From NCBI GenBank assembly GCA_963575745.1, contig CAUYUJ010010380.1, forward strand, positions 45,001 through 109,000: 64,000 bases of DNA, read 5' to 3'. This document shows, piece by piece, positions 40,861-51,900 of this stretch (positions are counted from its first letter, which is position 1; each line of letters opens with the position of its first letter). The stretch is from Prorocentrum cordatum (taxonomy: Eukaryota > Sar > Dinophyceae > Prorocentrales > Prorocentraceae). Below the pieces are notes generated by a model, which searched no databases, was not told the DNA's origin, and saw only the letters and a list, made by a program, of their open reading frames with translations. A program made the translations under genes and the position numbers.

Positions 40861-43100
40861 CGGCGCATCGCCAGACACCAAAGGCACGCACTGGGACAGT
40901 CGAAGTCACGCAGGCATGCCTTTCCCCGAGCACCTGCCGTCTGTCCAATCCGCAGCTCCTTGGTTCAATGCCGTTTCCAGCGCTGTGGCATGTGGCCTGC
41001 ATGCCTACAACCATTCCATGGTGCCAGTGAGCAGTGTTCAATCGCCGGTGCATACCACCGTTTCCAAAGCCGACTTCGAACATGTAACTCTGGCAGCTCT
41101 CCTTGGGGATGCCGCTGAGAACCTGGTCGAATCAGGCGGAAGCAATTACGATTCCGCCACCCTTTTGCATGTCCGGGGCGTCGCCACTTTTCCATGAAGG
41201 CCTGGGCCATCCATTCGCGCCGTACGCCACAGCAGAAGAATTCTTTACGACTGCGGCTTTTCTGATTCGCACACCTTCTCTTGGAGGCCATTGGGTAGCT
41301 TTGTCAGCGCGCGCGGGCGCCCGCGGATTCCGAGCGGCCGCTGCGACAGTCCTGCCGCACATTTCGTCGCATCCTTCTCCACGCTATGCAGAGCAGGTGG
41401 ACGCGAAACAAATTCTGGCCATCTGCGCTTTCGAAGCATCCCGAGCCGTTTCTCGACAGCGGTAGCGTCTCTTGATCGGAGCTCCTGGACACCAAGATTT
41501 CGCTGTTCGTTGAGCGTCGCCTCGCACGCACGCGCGGGCATCGTGGAACCATACGTTGCGGCGCCAACGATAGTTGCGGCTTATTGAGACCATTTTCCAC
41601 CGTTGTGCATTGTTGTTAGATGCGCTCGTTTCTGCGCGCCCGCTGCACCGACGCGCAGGGGTCTGCTCTCTCTGGTAGTCGCGTGGTTGCGCGCCAGAGT
41701 GGGTGAATCTTCACGCGTCGTGCAGTGCCGCGTCCTTCGCGCACGGAGTGCCCCGTGAGTTAGAAGTGCGGTGGCAGTGGCTGATTATTTGCTGAACAGT
41801 GGAGCGCGCTCATGGCAAAGTTCAGGGCGCTGCTCGCGCCCCCGAACCCGGAAAAGCAGGGCCTATTTCATTCGCGTGCGCCGCGTCGCTTGCACGTGAC
41901 GGGCCGTACGTAGGTAAGCCAAAACGCTGTTGAAGTATAGTTGGACGCGCGCGTGCGCTCGCATGTCGCCTCCTATTGCAGTCCACGGGGCCTCCCGCAT
42001 CGTCGATCGCTGCTGCATGATACGCCCCGGACGTGCTCTGACGATACCCTCTGGCATATCTTCGCCAATCTGGGGCCTTACGGGTCATCGCGGGAGCCAG
42101 GCGGACCGTGCGGGAGACCCCCCATCGGTCTAATAATATGTCACTGCGTGATTCCTGGAAAATTTCACGCGGGGTCCTGCTTCGACTGTTGGGGACAGCG
42201 CTTGGCCTGTTCAGGGGATGCCCCCATCATCCCCAGTGCCTTCGAGTCACGCGCGGAAGTTCTCGCTTCAGTTGACCTCAGGTTTTTGTTTCTTTGTTTG
42301 TTCAGGGCCCTTTAGCGGGATCTTCGAGCCATTCTTGAAACCGCCCTTCCTCCCTCTTCCCGCCTTCTTGCCGAACGTTATTGCCTTCGGTCGTGTTGGC
42401 GTGCTAACGGCATCGCTGCTGTCGCGTCCCCCCTGTTGCCCCGTCCCCTCTATCTCCTCCCAACCATGCCCCCCCCTCCCCTTCCTCTCATTTTCGTCCT
42501 TTACCTCTCGCCCCCCCTCCCTCCCCCTTCCCCGCTCCCCGTTGTTGTGTCCTCCTCATCCTATGTGCGCGCATGGCCATCTTGCTCGGCGCGACAAGAG
42601 GGGGCGAGGCCAGCGACGAGGAACGTCAGGCGGAAGTGGGAGTGGGAGGACGAAAATGAGGGGGAGAAGGATTACTACAAATCTGATGGAATGATGGCCG
42701 CCAAAAGGAAAACAAACTGATGATGTGAATGACTAGGAAGACAAGGAGCAGGAGCAGGAGGAAGACGAGGTGAAGAAGGGGTACGTGCGCACCTCTTGAA
42801 CAACGGTTTGGCCCTGATGGCGCCAGCCAGACGTGGACACCCCTCTTTTTATGTAAGGGCTCCTCCTTTTCCTCCTCTTCCTTCTCCTCCACCCCCAGTC
42901 TCATAACGGACCCAGGGAAGCGCAGCGCGGGTCGAACGAGCTTCTGGCGGCGCCCACGCGTTGGCGGGATCTCCAACTTCAATTGCCGCAGGTCTTTCGA
43001 CCCGAAGGAGTTCCATAATCGCTCCCATGCACTCCTCGTAAACAGTTTGCCGAACGAGTTCCTTGGATGTGACTCGAACCTAAGCGCGCGTGAAGCGCGT
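40861..43100. other. unassigned sequence
   Basis: Frames at 40920-41200 (SVQSAAPWFNAVSSAVACGL) and 41100-41460 have reasonable composition but no recognisable domain and could be fragments of an old element. A pyrimidine-rich tract lies at 42340-42560. No gene can be named. Confidence 0.35.
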
Positions 43101-43124
43101 GCGTGGTCTTAGTATGTCAGTGCG

Positions 43125-43125
<1 letters not shown>

Positions 43126-43155
<30 letters not shown>
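43126..43155. repeat. (TA)n microsatellite
   Basis: An alternating TA run of about 28 bases starting after GTATG. Confidence 0.95.
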
Positions 43156-43160
<5 letters not shown>

Positions 43161-43277
43161 GTTGGGGGGTGAGATCGCAGTGGGACGGAGACCCCCAACC
43201 GGGACATCGTTTCGTTTCGTTCGTGTCGCGCGTGCGGGCGAGGCGAAGATGCGTGGGCTCGCGAGAGGAATGAACCC

Positions 43278-43509
43278 GCCGTTGGTGGGGCGAAGTCAAG
43301 ACAAATGATTATACCCCGTCCGTCCGTCCGTCCGGCGGTGGCCCTGGCGGTGTCCCGCGGTGTCCCGTGTTGTCCCGTGGTGTCCTGTGGTGTCCGCCGT
43401 TGCTGGGGCGAAGTCAAGGCAAATGATTATCCCCCGCCCGCCGTCCGTCCGCCGTCCGGCGGTGGCTCGCGGTGTCCCTCGGTGTCCTGTGGTGCCCCGT
43501 GGTGTCCCG
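43278..43509 (+). repeat. two-copy ~116-bp tandem repeat
   Basis: Copies at 43278-43393 and 43394-43509 both carry GGGGCGAAGTCAAG, AAATGATTAT, a CCGTCCGTCC run and several GGTGTCC units. The pair lies between two TA microsatellites. Confidence 0.85.
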
Positions 43510-43604
43510 TTGAGTAAGTTCGATAGTGAGATCGATTGTGTCAGATGTTGGTTCCCCCCCTCTCCCCCCCACAACCGCCTTATCACCCGAAGGGTGGTCG
43601 TATA

Positions 43605-43607
43605 AGA

Positions 43608-43673
<66 letters not shown>

Positions 43674-43674
43674 G
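43605..43674. repeat. (TA)n / (CA)n compound microsatellite
   Basis: A TA run, then ACACAGACACACAC, then a second TA run. Confidence 0.95.
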
Positions 43675-43798
43675 TATCTCGTTTCCAGCGCAGCCACTTG
43701 TTTACACGCAGCGATGTGGTCAGCGAGCCTGACCAAGACCACATATCCGCCGGCCGTTCCTACCACCAACCACCGACCACCTACGACCTACGACCTAC

Positions 43799-44055
<257 letters not shown>

Positions 44056-45889
44056 CACGATAACATACCATCACAGATCGTATCCACTTCATTGTCGTCC
44101 GCAATCTCCAATCAGGGATATTATGTGCAGGCTTCGAATCGCGGCCGAGACCACATGTTCCGCGTGTCGATTACGTCACGGCCATACCTCCTCTAACTTG
44201 CATAATCTCATATATCATTTTCTGCGAACCGAATCAGGAGATGTAATTGTAGCGTCCTGTGCTACTCGCACGCCTTCTTACACAGCCAGGCCGGCATGCA
44301 GCAAGACCAATACCACATGTTCCGCCTGGCGCCCACATCGCGTTCATCTCTTACCATGGTTGTTATTAAACATACTTTGTTTTGTGATCGTGATTTTGGG
44401 AATATGTCATTACCCACTCGGTGTTGCCAGTTCGTTTTCGATGCAGCCGGTCATGAGTATTACGTTCCAGGTGCATCGGTGTTTTGGATCCTTCCTGACT
44501 CTCGTGAGGTCCAGCCTTGTCGCCAACCAGGTGCAGCAACCTATTATAGCCTTCAGCTGATCCCATGTGCTTCAATTGTTTTTGCGATTGCGCTCGCACC
44601 GTTGTCCACCTACGCAGCGATCCGATCATGCGTTTGGGTTTGTTGGTCGATGTCTTTGACGTTGCGAGACTCTGTGTATCAAAGCTCGGTTAACTAAACA
44701 AGCGAGGAGGAAAGATGGGATGATAAGGAAAGGAGGAGCAGCGAAGGTAGCAAGCGGACAAATAATCAGGCGCAACGATTTGGGGGCGATCGTCGAGGCA
44801 GAGGTGGCCGCGCAAGCGGCGGGGTCCGGCGAGAGAGGTGCGCCAGAGGAGGAGGTGGGATGGAAGACGAGGAGATCTCGCCTCCGCAATCGACTCCCAA
44901 ACTTGTCGTGGAGTGAGTTCTGGCTGGCCAGAATGCGAATTTGATTATGGTCATGCCGACAATGGCGCGCCCAAGGAGGACCAGGAATTGCGAAAACGCG
45001 TCCATTCTAGAATCTTGATCTTTAGTCCTCTGACATCCGATTCCCCCCCCCCATGAGCGCCAGGCGTGGTACACGAAGTCCCTCTTCTTCCGCGAGAAGC
45101 TTAGCAAGCAGGAGCGCATACCTCTACTCCAGCCAGCCTCGGGAAACGGAGTGCGAGGGCGAGGTCGGTGTCTTGCATTCTTGCTGGACCTGTTGGGGAC
45201 GCCCTCGTCGCCACAAGTGGATGTCCTGTCTGGCCGGAGCGCACCTTAGGCCCCAGGGCCATCGAAACACTGCCAAGGATGAAGGCCAGCACCGGGGTGG
45301 GGTCACGAACTTTGGGGGCCCACGTAACGAAATCGTGATGTCGGAGGTATGGGATGGAGTGGAGGGGGCAAGGAAGGAGGAAAGGAAGGGGGAGGGGGGC
45401 AAGGAGGGAGGGGGATGACGAGAGGGAAGGGGGGAGGAAGGCGACTGGCTGGATGGATGGATGCGGGAGGGGGGAGCCCGGCTGCAGGAGCGCGAGCTCA
45501 ATGCGGAGGAAGCCTGCGAGGAGGGGCTCAGTTTGGAAGCTCCAGAAGACAGGCCCCTTGGGAGGGCGGGGCGGCCAGGCCGCCTCCTTCATTGGCTTTC
45601 GGCGACGGCGGAGATGAGTGATTTGGGTTAGTTTTGGGCCCCTTCTGCTTTCTGCCTCTTTCATCACCAGCATCACTGTCAGGACAAATACGAGTACCTA
45701 TTTCGACCAATTCATATGGCGCCCCTCTGTTTAGAACGGCCGCTTCTAGCCAGCTAATGAATTCTTGGGGGCGCATCTGGCTAGACCAGGCCGTTCTAAC
45801 CAGCGGGGCCCTGACTTCTCAGATTCATCCGTCCCATCCGCAGGACCACCGTCACCATCAAATTGTCATCATCGGTGACAGCACGATCA
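44056..45889. other. unassigned sequence
   Basis: A short near-repeat (GACCACATGTTCCGCGTG at 44150 and TACCACATGTTCCGCCTG at 44311) is the only structure noticed before a purine-rich GGAGG tract at 45355-45450. No gene recognised. Confidence 0.4.
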
Positions 45890-45954
45890 CCAGCATCAGC
45901 ATCAGCATCATCATCAGCAGCATCATCAGCAGCATCAGCTTAATCATCATCATC
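45890..45954. repeat. ATC/AGC microsatellite, left flank of the PAT/Ngaro-like element
   Basis: ATCAGC and ATC units run directly up to the element's left end. The right flank (52344-52401) is also an ATC repeat, so the element appears to have inserted into one tract. Confidence 0.85.
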
Positions 45955-46026
45955 ATGACTCCGACTGCTCTTTTCCAGACCACTGCCTGCGGTGAACGAG
46001 TGATCATCTTCAAACCAAATCTGCCC
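45955..46026 (-). repeat. split direct repeat B2
   Basis: 72 bp, matching B1 (46123-46194) at 70 positions. It begins ATGACTCC next to the ATC tract and ends CTGCCC. Confidence 0.9.
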
Positions 46027-46055
46027 CAGCTTTTTGGGGGTGGGAGGGGTTCGGG

Positions 46056-46124
46056 TGAACCAAAAAGCGCTATAGAGCGGAGAACGGATGACGAGGTCGG
46101 GTCATGGACGTGGGGCGCAAATAT
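46056..46124 (-). repeat. split direct repeat A2
   Basis: 69 bp, matching A1 (52275-52343) at 68 positions. It shares its last two bases, AT, with the start of B1. Confidence 0.9.
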
Positions 46125-46194
46125 GACTCCGACTGCTCTTTTCCAGACCACTGCTTGCGGTGAACGAGTGAGCATCTTCAAACCAAATCTGCCC
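46123..46194 (-). repeat. split direct repeat B1
   Basis: 72 bp copy of B2, joined to A2 with a two-base AT overlap. This A-B junction is what a circular intermediate would contain. Confidence 0.9.
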
Positions 46195-46256
46195 TCAAAC
46201 AGAGCACCCGCATACAGCATTGTAGTGGCGAATTTCATTCGACGAATTTTATTGGT

Positions 46257-47078
46257 CTAGGTCTTGCTACAGGAAAACACCCCCGAGGCCCCCAAGTAAG
46301 AGGAAAGGGAGAGAAGGGAAGGGAGGAGGGAAAAGAGGAGAAAGCTGGCCACAGTTCGTGCACACGCAAGAGGCTGAGGGACGAGGCGATAGCCTTGGAT
46401 AGCACGAGGCACAGCTTCTCGGGGTAAACCTGCTTCTGACGTGTCAAGAATCCCCCTTTTTCCCGTGGGCCCGTCCAACTGATAGTGTGGTTTTCCTGAA
46501 AAGCTGCAAGTCCCCTTGCCATGGCATCTGGCTGCATCCAAGGTAGGACATTTGATGTTAAACAAGTTGAGACGAGTACGAGCTCTCCACGGCGTGCCGA
46601 AAGCGCAATCGTCAATGACATAAGGCGTGCACTCGGGACGCCGCATCATAGCTGGACGTTGGTGGCCCAGCCACAAGTAGGACTGAGTTGGGTTTTCTTC
46701 ACCACAGGGTAGCCCTCGCTGGATACAAGCGTCTAGGAGAACGTCGGAACGATGTGCAAGCACGTTACCTTCAGAGGCTGTCACCTGATCGCGTGAATCA
46801 AGACTCGGGAGGCCAAGGGGGTATTCAGGACTGCGCAGCCGATGGGGAAGACGAGACCACTGCGGAGCACGGCGAGCAATCGTGAACGACTGACACGCAG
46901 TGCCTGCCCAGATTCCCAACACAAGACCCGAGCGGATCCAGCCGAGCAAGGTGTTGAAAACGTCAGTGTTCAACAAGTCGTGAGCAGGCCCATGGCAGAT
47001 ATCGATGCATACGACCGCGACGCTGAGATCGGCAAGTGAGGAAGCCAGGCCTCCCGCCCTTGAGAACAAGTCTAAGAA
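46257..47078 (-). CDS. methyltransferase-like domain of the PAT/Ngaro-like element
   Basis: Read on the minus strand, this is the C-terminal 270 residues of an 888-residue open frame (48923-46257); the middle of that frame is a shadow of the recombinase. FLDLFSRAGGLAS (47078-47040) matches motif I of C5-cytosine methyltransferases (D-L-F-x-G-x-G-G) with one change. VVCIDI follows. GTACQSF has its Cys codon at 46893-46895, where these enzymes have the catalytic P-C-Q. GEENPTQSYLW at about 46675-46705 fits the E-N motif, with Pro for Val. Known DIRS elements carry a Dam-like adenine methyltransferase, so a C5-like version would be notable. The domain overlaps the recombinase stop (47072-47074) in another frame. 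Activity is unproven and other Rossmann enzymes are possible. Confidence 0.6.
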   Translation of the reverse strand, partial: FLDLFSRAGGLASSLADLSVAVVCIDICHGPAHDLLNTDVFNTLLGWIRSGLVLGIWAGTACQSFTIARRAPQWSRLPHRLRSPEYPLGLPSLDSRDQVTASEGNVLAHRSDVLLDACIQRGLPCGEENPTQSYLWLGHQRPAMMRRPECTPYVIDDCAFGTPWRARTRLNLFNIKCPTLDAARCHGKGTCSFSGKPHYQLDGPTGKRGILDTSEAGLPREAVPRAIQGYRLVPQPLACARTVASFLLFSLLPSLLSLSSYLGASGVFSCSKT

Positions 47079-48073
47079 AATCCTGCGGCCGTGCGGCTGC
47101 GGCTGTGCAAGAGCCCGGCGCAGTGCACGGCGAAGGGCGTGATGCCGCGGTCGACCAGCGCCGAGATCTGGTTTCTCACCGCCGCGGAAAGCTTGCCGAG
47201 CTGCAAGGAGACCCGCGCGTGCTTGTCGTAGTGCACGACGCTCCGGAAGCTGCGCCAGTAGTGGCCCCTCTGCTGCACCTCGACCAGCGAGCGCGCTCGA
47301 ACCAGACGATCGTGGCTGGCGCCCCCGCGCCGCAGCGCGTAGAGGCTCGGCTCGATGCAGGAGACCCCCGCGTGCTCCACGGCCAGCGCGAAGGACCGGT
47401 ACAACTGCCTCGAGCTGACGTTGAAGAAGGGCTCCCCGCTCGCGCGCCCGCCCTGCAGCGCCTGCAGCACCGGGATGAGCGGACGGCGGCGGTCCAGGTC
47501 GAGGAGCACGCTCAGGTCGAACACCTGGGTCTTGGACGGCCGGCCCAACTCCTCCACGTGGACGCAAAAGCCCCAGGGCGCCCCTTGGCCCCGCGACGCG
47601 GTAGGCGGCACCAGCTGCCCAACTGTGAGGCTCAGGAGCTCCGAGGGGCGCATGTACGTCTCGAACATGACGATGATGGCGAGGGCCCCCACAGGGCACT
47701 CGGGCAGCATCGCCCACGCCAAGGCCAGCACGACGCCCCAGGGCAGAGGTGGACGACTGTGAGCTGGCTCCAGCTGGCGCCAGCCCGGCATGGCCGCATG
47801 CGCGCCGGGGAAGACTTGACGCAGTGGGCCGCCCAGCGCGGCCTGGGCCCACACCACGGCGGCCAGCAGTCGGGAAGCCAGCGCCCGCGACCAGCCCTCG
47901 CCCCGCACCCGCGCCACGAAGTTGAGGAGGAGCGAGTCCCACTGCGGGCCCGACAAGGTGGGCAGCGGTCGCCGCCCCAGAAAGTCGGCCAGCGGCTCCA
48001 GCACGTCGCAGTAGCCCGCCTGCGTCGCCGGGCGGGCGCGCTCCTGCTGCAGACCGGTCAGCAGCGGGGCCAA
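47072..48073 (-). CDS. tyrosine recombinase of the PAT/Ngaro-like element
   Basis: An N-terminal helical domain (APLLTGLQQERARPATQAGY) precedes a catalytic domain. The first Arg is in FETYMRPSELLSL (codon at 47648-47650); the second Arg box is YALRRGGASHD (about 47302-47340); then RGHYWRSFRSVVHYDKHARV contains the likely nucleophile Tyr (codon at 47228-47230). This is the R...R...Y order of DIRS recombinases, which integrate circular cDNA by strand exchange. The frame is open for 333 residues and ends at TAG 47072-47074. The same frame upstream is stopped at 48242, after the RNase H end, so a nonsense change separates the two. Confidence 0.8.
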   Translation of the reverse strand: MAPLLTGLQQERARPATQAGYCDVLEPLADFLGRRPLPTLSGPQWDSLLLNFVARVRGEGWSRALASRLLAAVVWAQAALGGPLRQVFPGAHAAMPGWRQLEPAHSRPPLPWGVVLALAWAMLPECPVGALAIIVMFETYMRPSELLSLTVGQLVPPTASRGQGAPWGFCVHVEELGRPSKTQVFDLSVLLDLDRRRPLIPVLQALQGGRASGEPFFNVSSRQLYRSFALAVEHAGVSCIEPSLYALRRGGASHDRLVRARSLVEVQQRGHYWRSFRSVVHYDKHARVSLQLGKLSAAVRNQISALVDRGITPFAVHCAGLLHSRSRTAAGFS

Positions 48074-48241
48074 CAGCCGCAGCCGCGCCCGCGTCGCCGA
48101 TCGGAGGCGCCCCAGGCGGCTCGAGGCCGGCGGGCCCCCGGGCCAGAGCGGGCCGAGCGGGCAGCCCGCCGCGGCCTACCAAAGCGGGCGGGGGGGCTAC
48201 CCCCAGGGGCCCAGGGGCGCTCGGCCCAGAGGGGCCGGCGC

Positions 48242-48944
48242 TCACGGGGCCGCGGGCCGTCGGCGCGCCGGCGGAGCGGCTGCTGGAGAAACCCAGGCCC
48301 GCAGCGCCCTCGACGGGCCGCAGGCAGCAACCGCGCTGGCGGCAGGCAGCCGGTGCCGGAGGTGGACTGCCACCTCCGTTTTGCCCCCGCGCCGAGGCCG
48401 GTGATTTCGGCTCGCAGCGCCCAAGGCGTTGAGCTCCGATGGGGCCCAACGGTCGTAAAGTTTGAGCCCGACGGCGAGGGCGGTGGCCGAGGTGAGCTGG
48501 CACTGAAAGGTCATGGCCGGCGTAGACGACCGACCTGCCCTTGGCGTGCGCAAGGATCACAGACATATTGTCACCCAAGAGAAGCACTCGAGAGTTGTGA
48601 AGACTGCAATCCCGAGCAACATGGCGCACCGTCCAGGTCCGGGCCCGAGCTTCAAGTTGGACCTGGGGCCCCGGGACCCCTCTCTTGCGGCGAGCGTAGG
48701 CCACAGTCCAGCCGCGCTCGACCAGGTTCGCCGGGACCTCGACAAACGCCCGGGCCCGACCCAAACCCAGGATGTTGGCCTCCGAAGCCCCAGCGATCTC
48801 CAGCCCCCCCTGATGCTCGAGGGCCCGGGACCGCGGCGCCTCCGAGACACTGAGGAGGCCGCGAAAGCGGGCCCGTTTACGAACGCGACCCACGGCGGCG
48901 ACCTCTCCCGGCTCCCAGTGCACAGACCCGACTCCAAAGCTTCA
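48242..48944 (-). pseudogene. RNase H domain of the PAT/Ngaro-like element (broken)
   Basis: On the minus strand GYDASC ends at a TGA (48942-48944), with the first RNase H Asp just before it. Beyond the stop, in the same frame, ALEHQGGLEIAGASEAN and SRVLLLGDNMSVILAHAKGR carry the Glu/Asp-type segments expected in DIRS RNase H. After a frameshift near 48540, LKLYDRWAPSELNALGAAS corresponds to the R-W-x-P-S-x-x-N end motif. So one nonsense codon and one frameshift interrupt the domain. Confidence 0.65.
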
Positions 48945-50676
48945 GCAGGAGGCGTCGTAGCCGAAGACCCGACTCGACCAGGGCCGACGCATCGACGCAC
49001 GAGCCAGAGGAAGCAGAGCACGCATCCACCGAACTTCGCGATGTACAGACGGCCGCAAAGGCTGACGGCGGGTGTAACTCTCGTGAATGAAGACATAGAC
49101 CTTTTCCATGAGGCACAAGAGTTCGGGGGAAAGCGAAAACAAAGCCGTGACATGGCCCACGAAACGCTCGAGCTCCTGCCCCGCGATACTCGGTCGAACC
49201 TCCAAGAGATAATCCGACGCCAACTTCAACCTCCCAAACCGACTAGACTTAAGACGCCACTCACCCGAGGAGCCCACCAGTGTGAAGCCGATGAAGTCAT
49301 GAGTCATTGTCCCCCGCCTCCGAGCTCTCCAGGGTCGACGCGATCCCGAGGTCCGCGAGCCGAGACTGCATTCCCAGGACGTCCGAGGTAGTAACCGATT
49401 TACTATGGGCCAGGGAAACGAAGTTGTCGATATACAATCCGCAAAGCGACCCAACGTCGCCAAGGGGTGGCAGCGGAACTTTATCAAGGAGCCACGGGGC
49501 CTCGGGGGAAACTCCATCTAGCTGGTACTGGTTCGCGGCCTGTACAAGGGCCACAGCCCAATTCCACCCCATCGGCACCACACGGGCCCGCAAGCGAGCC
49601 CAACCACGATCCCGAACCGCGTCCGGCAGAGAAGCGACGAGGGACGGGGACAGGTGCGCAATGGGAAGAGATGGCAGGCCGGAAAAAAACACTTGTACTG
49701 TTCAGGGAGAGCGAATTGGTAATAGCAAACTTCGACGTCGCCCCCGTGCAGCACGGGAATCGCACGAGGCTGGCATTTGAGGTGAGCAGGGGCCTCGCCG
49801 GAGGGCAAGGGCACACCAGGGGGCTCGCGAAACCGAAGGTTAGGCACACGAGTATCCCAAATCAGGCGAAGGGCGCCTGATTTTTTTCGAACGAAAATCA
49901 TGCCACTCTCTTCGAGCACATCATCGCTGACCTCCACAACGCCAGCATCCCAGAGCTCGGAAACGAACTCACCAAAAAGTTTAGGGCTGTCCCGCAGAAC
50001 AGGATCAAGGAACAGGCTGCCATCAAAACTCTCACGACGGGCGGCAGCCTCGTCCTCAGAAAGAAGGATTGAACGATCTTCAAGCGCGGACTGCAGGGCA
50101 GGCGGCAAGCACTCACTCAGAGACACTCGCCCAGAAAGCCCCGCGGGAAGCGACACGTTCCCTCGCTCGAAGTTCGCACGAGCACCGACGGCCAACACGT
50201 CCTCCGTGTAGCCGGGCCGCGAGCCCTGGAGCGGCTGCCACGCTCCCAGGGAGCTCCCGCAGTCAGGCGGGGGAGCCGCGACCGATCCATACTGCTGGGC
50301 AAGGTGTCGAACGGCGGAGACCTGAGCTGAAGTCAACGATGCAGGCGAAGTAGAAGGCGGCTGCGGCGCAGCAAGCTCATTCAAGGCGCGGATGCCCTCG
50401 AACAGCCACCCCTCCTGGGCCCGTCGGCGCCGAAGTCGCCGTCGCTGACTCTGGGGCAAGCCCAGCCCGCCGGCACCTCCAGCACAGACCTCCGAGGCGG
50501 CGGCCAGGGATATCGGCAGGACGTCGCGCTGCCTCATCTGCTGCGAAGCTGAAAACGCCTCAGGGCGGCCCCACCTGCCAGCTCTGAACCCCTCACGAAA
50601 GCCTTCGAGGAGGCGGGGCACTCCCCCTCGTGGCGGCACAAGACAGGAGGAAGACAGGCCGTCAGGCCTTCTCCTT
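48945..50676 (-). CDS. reverse transcriptase of the PAT/Ngaro-like element (frameshifted)
   Basis: The pol frame opens next to the end of gag. An N-terminal region of about 200 residues has FVSELWDAGVVEVSDDVLEE just before the RT start. GMIFVRKKSGALRLIWDTRV (about 49900-49840) is the first RT motif. A frameshift near 49690 leads to RVVPMGWNWAVALVQAANQY (motif B region) and LCGLYIDNFVSLAHS, with YIDN at 49423-49434 as the active-site box; Asn at the last position is common in DIRS-like enzymes. Another shift near 49300 leads to DFIGFTLVGSSGEWRLKSSR, the thumb region, and then RNase H. Function is cDNA synthesis. Confidence 0.75.
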
Positions 50677-51900
50677 CTATTTGTTGGGACCTTTGGGCTT
50701 CTTCTTCGATTCGGCCGATGCAGGTCCCGTCCCAACTCCTCTAGCAAGCGAAGCCTCCTCCCTCGCCTTGCGGCGCTCCTTGAGCACAGCGGCCCGGGAG
50801 GCCAACTCCTTCGCCACGAAATCCTCCAGCTCGGGCATGATGATAGCGGTGCTCCGAAGATTCTTGACACCGAGAAAGAGAGAACGCTCATTCAGCCAGT
50901 CGTCGCCGCCCGAGCCGCCGGCGTCCACCTCGCGAAGTAAGTCCTTGTACGCACTCTCCCACATCTGGTACCGGCGGCGGACCAGCTCGAAAGTCGCCAA
51001 GTTGTAGATCTGCACCTGGTTGACCGTCATCGCGACCTCGATGAGCTGGGACAGCAGCAAGTGCTCGTCCACGCCCACGTCGGTGGCCGACAGGCCCATC
51101 TCCGAGCGCCACCAGTAGTGCCGCTGGACGGGGCTGTGGCTCCCGTCGTGAATCCGTTCCGCCGTGAAGTTGGCCGAACGCGGGCCCTCGATCCCCCAGC
51201 TATCCTTGAACTCGACGAGCTGCATGTCCTGCAAGGCGCTCGCGAAGCTGCGCCGGAAGCGCCGCTGGCCGTCCTGCTTGGCGGGCAGAATGCGGGAGTC
51301 GTCACCTCCCCCACCGCTGGGGGCCACGGGCAGCGTGCCCTTGAGCCCGCCAGACAGCACCGCGCCGTCGAGCCGCTTGAAGAGGCACCGGTCGTTGGAG
51401 CTGAACTCGACCGCCCCGAGAGCGGCCGTGAGAGCGCCACCCCGCTGCACGGCGCCTCGGCCCTCCAGCGCAAACCACTTCTCCACCAAGGGGGCGGCGC
51501 CCTCAGCGGGCACGAGCGCGCCTGGGCCCCCTTCTCCGGGAGCAGGGCCTGGCGCCGCTGGCGCGGCGGGCCGAAGGCCCCGCGCGAGCGCCTCCCCCGT
51601 CTCCATGTAGTACTGGCGGTCCTGGCCGAACTGGTAGCGATCGATCAGGAAGTGCGGGGGCCCACGAAGAGCGGCAGGCAGCTGCCTGTTGGCCAAAAAC
51701 TGCCGCAGCCCATCGGCCTCGGCAAAATCCTCCTCAAAGATATCGAAGTCCCGCGAGATAGCGACCCACTTGGAGCCGCTGACGTGGCCGAGCAGGACGC
51801 GCTCATGCCACTCCACTGCCGCCCCGCCCGCGTCCTGAAAGTAGCAGACGAGGGCCCGGTCGCCGGGGCGGGCTGCCTGGAACCGCGCTGGCGTCGCCAT
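50677..51900 (-). CDS. gag-like protein of the PAT/Ngaro-like element (407 aa)
   Basis: The ATG at 51900-51898 opens an uninterrupted 407-residue frame, the best preserved gene of the element. An N-terminal region (YFQDAGGAAVEWHERVLLGH and RDFDIFEEDFAEADGLRQFL) is followed by a Pro/Ala/Gly linker, then a long region with SFASALQDMQLVEFKDSW, VQRHYWWRSEMGL and EVAMTVNQVQIYNLATFELV. The C-terminus is basic (LKERRKAREE, ESKKKPKGPNK). Position before pol and the lack of enzyme motifs suggest a nucleic-acid-binding, gag-like role. No zinc knuckle is present. Confidence 0.7.
   Translation of the reverse strand: MATPARFQAARPGDRALVCYFQDAGGAAVEWHERVLLGHVSGSKWVAISRDFDIFEEDFAEADGLRQFLANRQLPAALRGPPHFLIDRYQFGQDRQYYMETGEALARGLRPAAPAAPGPAPGEGGPGALVPAEGAAPLVEKWFALEGRGAVQRGGALTAALGAVEFSSNDRCLFKRLDGAVLSGGLKGTLPVAPSGGGGDDSRILPAKQDGQRRFRRSFASALQDMQLVEFKDSWGIEGPRSANFTAERIHDGSHSPVQRHYWWRSEMGLSATDVGVDEHLLLSQLIEVAMTVNQVQIYNLATFELVRRRYQMWESAYKDLLREVDAGGSGGDDWLNERSLFLGVKNLRSTAIIMPELEDFVAKELASRAAVLKERRKAREEASLARGVGTGPASAESKKKPKGPNK

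Noticed and set aside
40626-40868. Ser-, Glu- or Pro-rich frames over GGA tracts, and similar frames at 55169-55354
   Set aside because: Products of purine or pyrimidine microsatellites.
48058-48330. Alternative minus-strand frames between the RNase H and recombinase segments, and the middle of the 888-residue frame (about 47080-48330)
   Set aside because: They overlap the recombinase in another frame and show Pro/Arg/Ala composition typical of shadows; only the ends of the 888-residue frame carry recognised motifs.
47036-48853. A 605-residue + strand frame opposite the tyrosine recombinase
   Set aside because: Antisense shadow of GC-rich coding sequence; Arg/Pro/Gln-rich with no motif.
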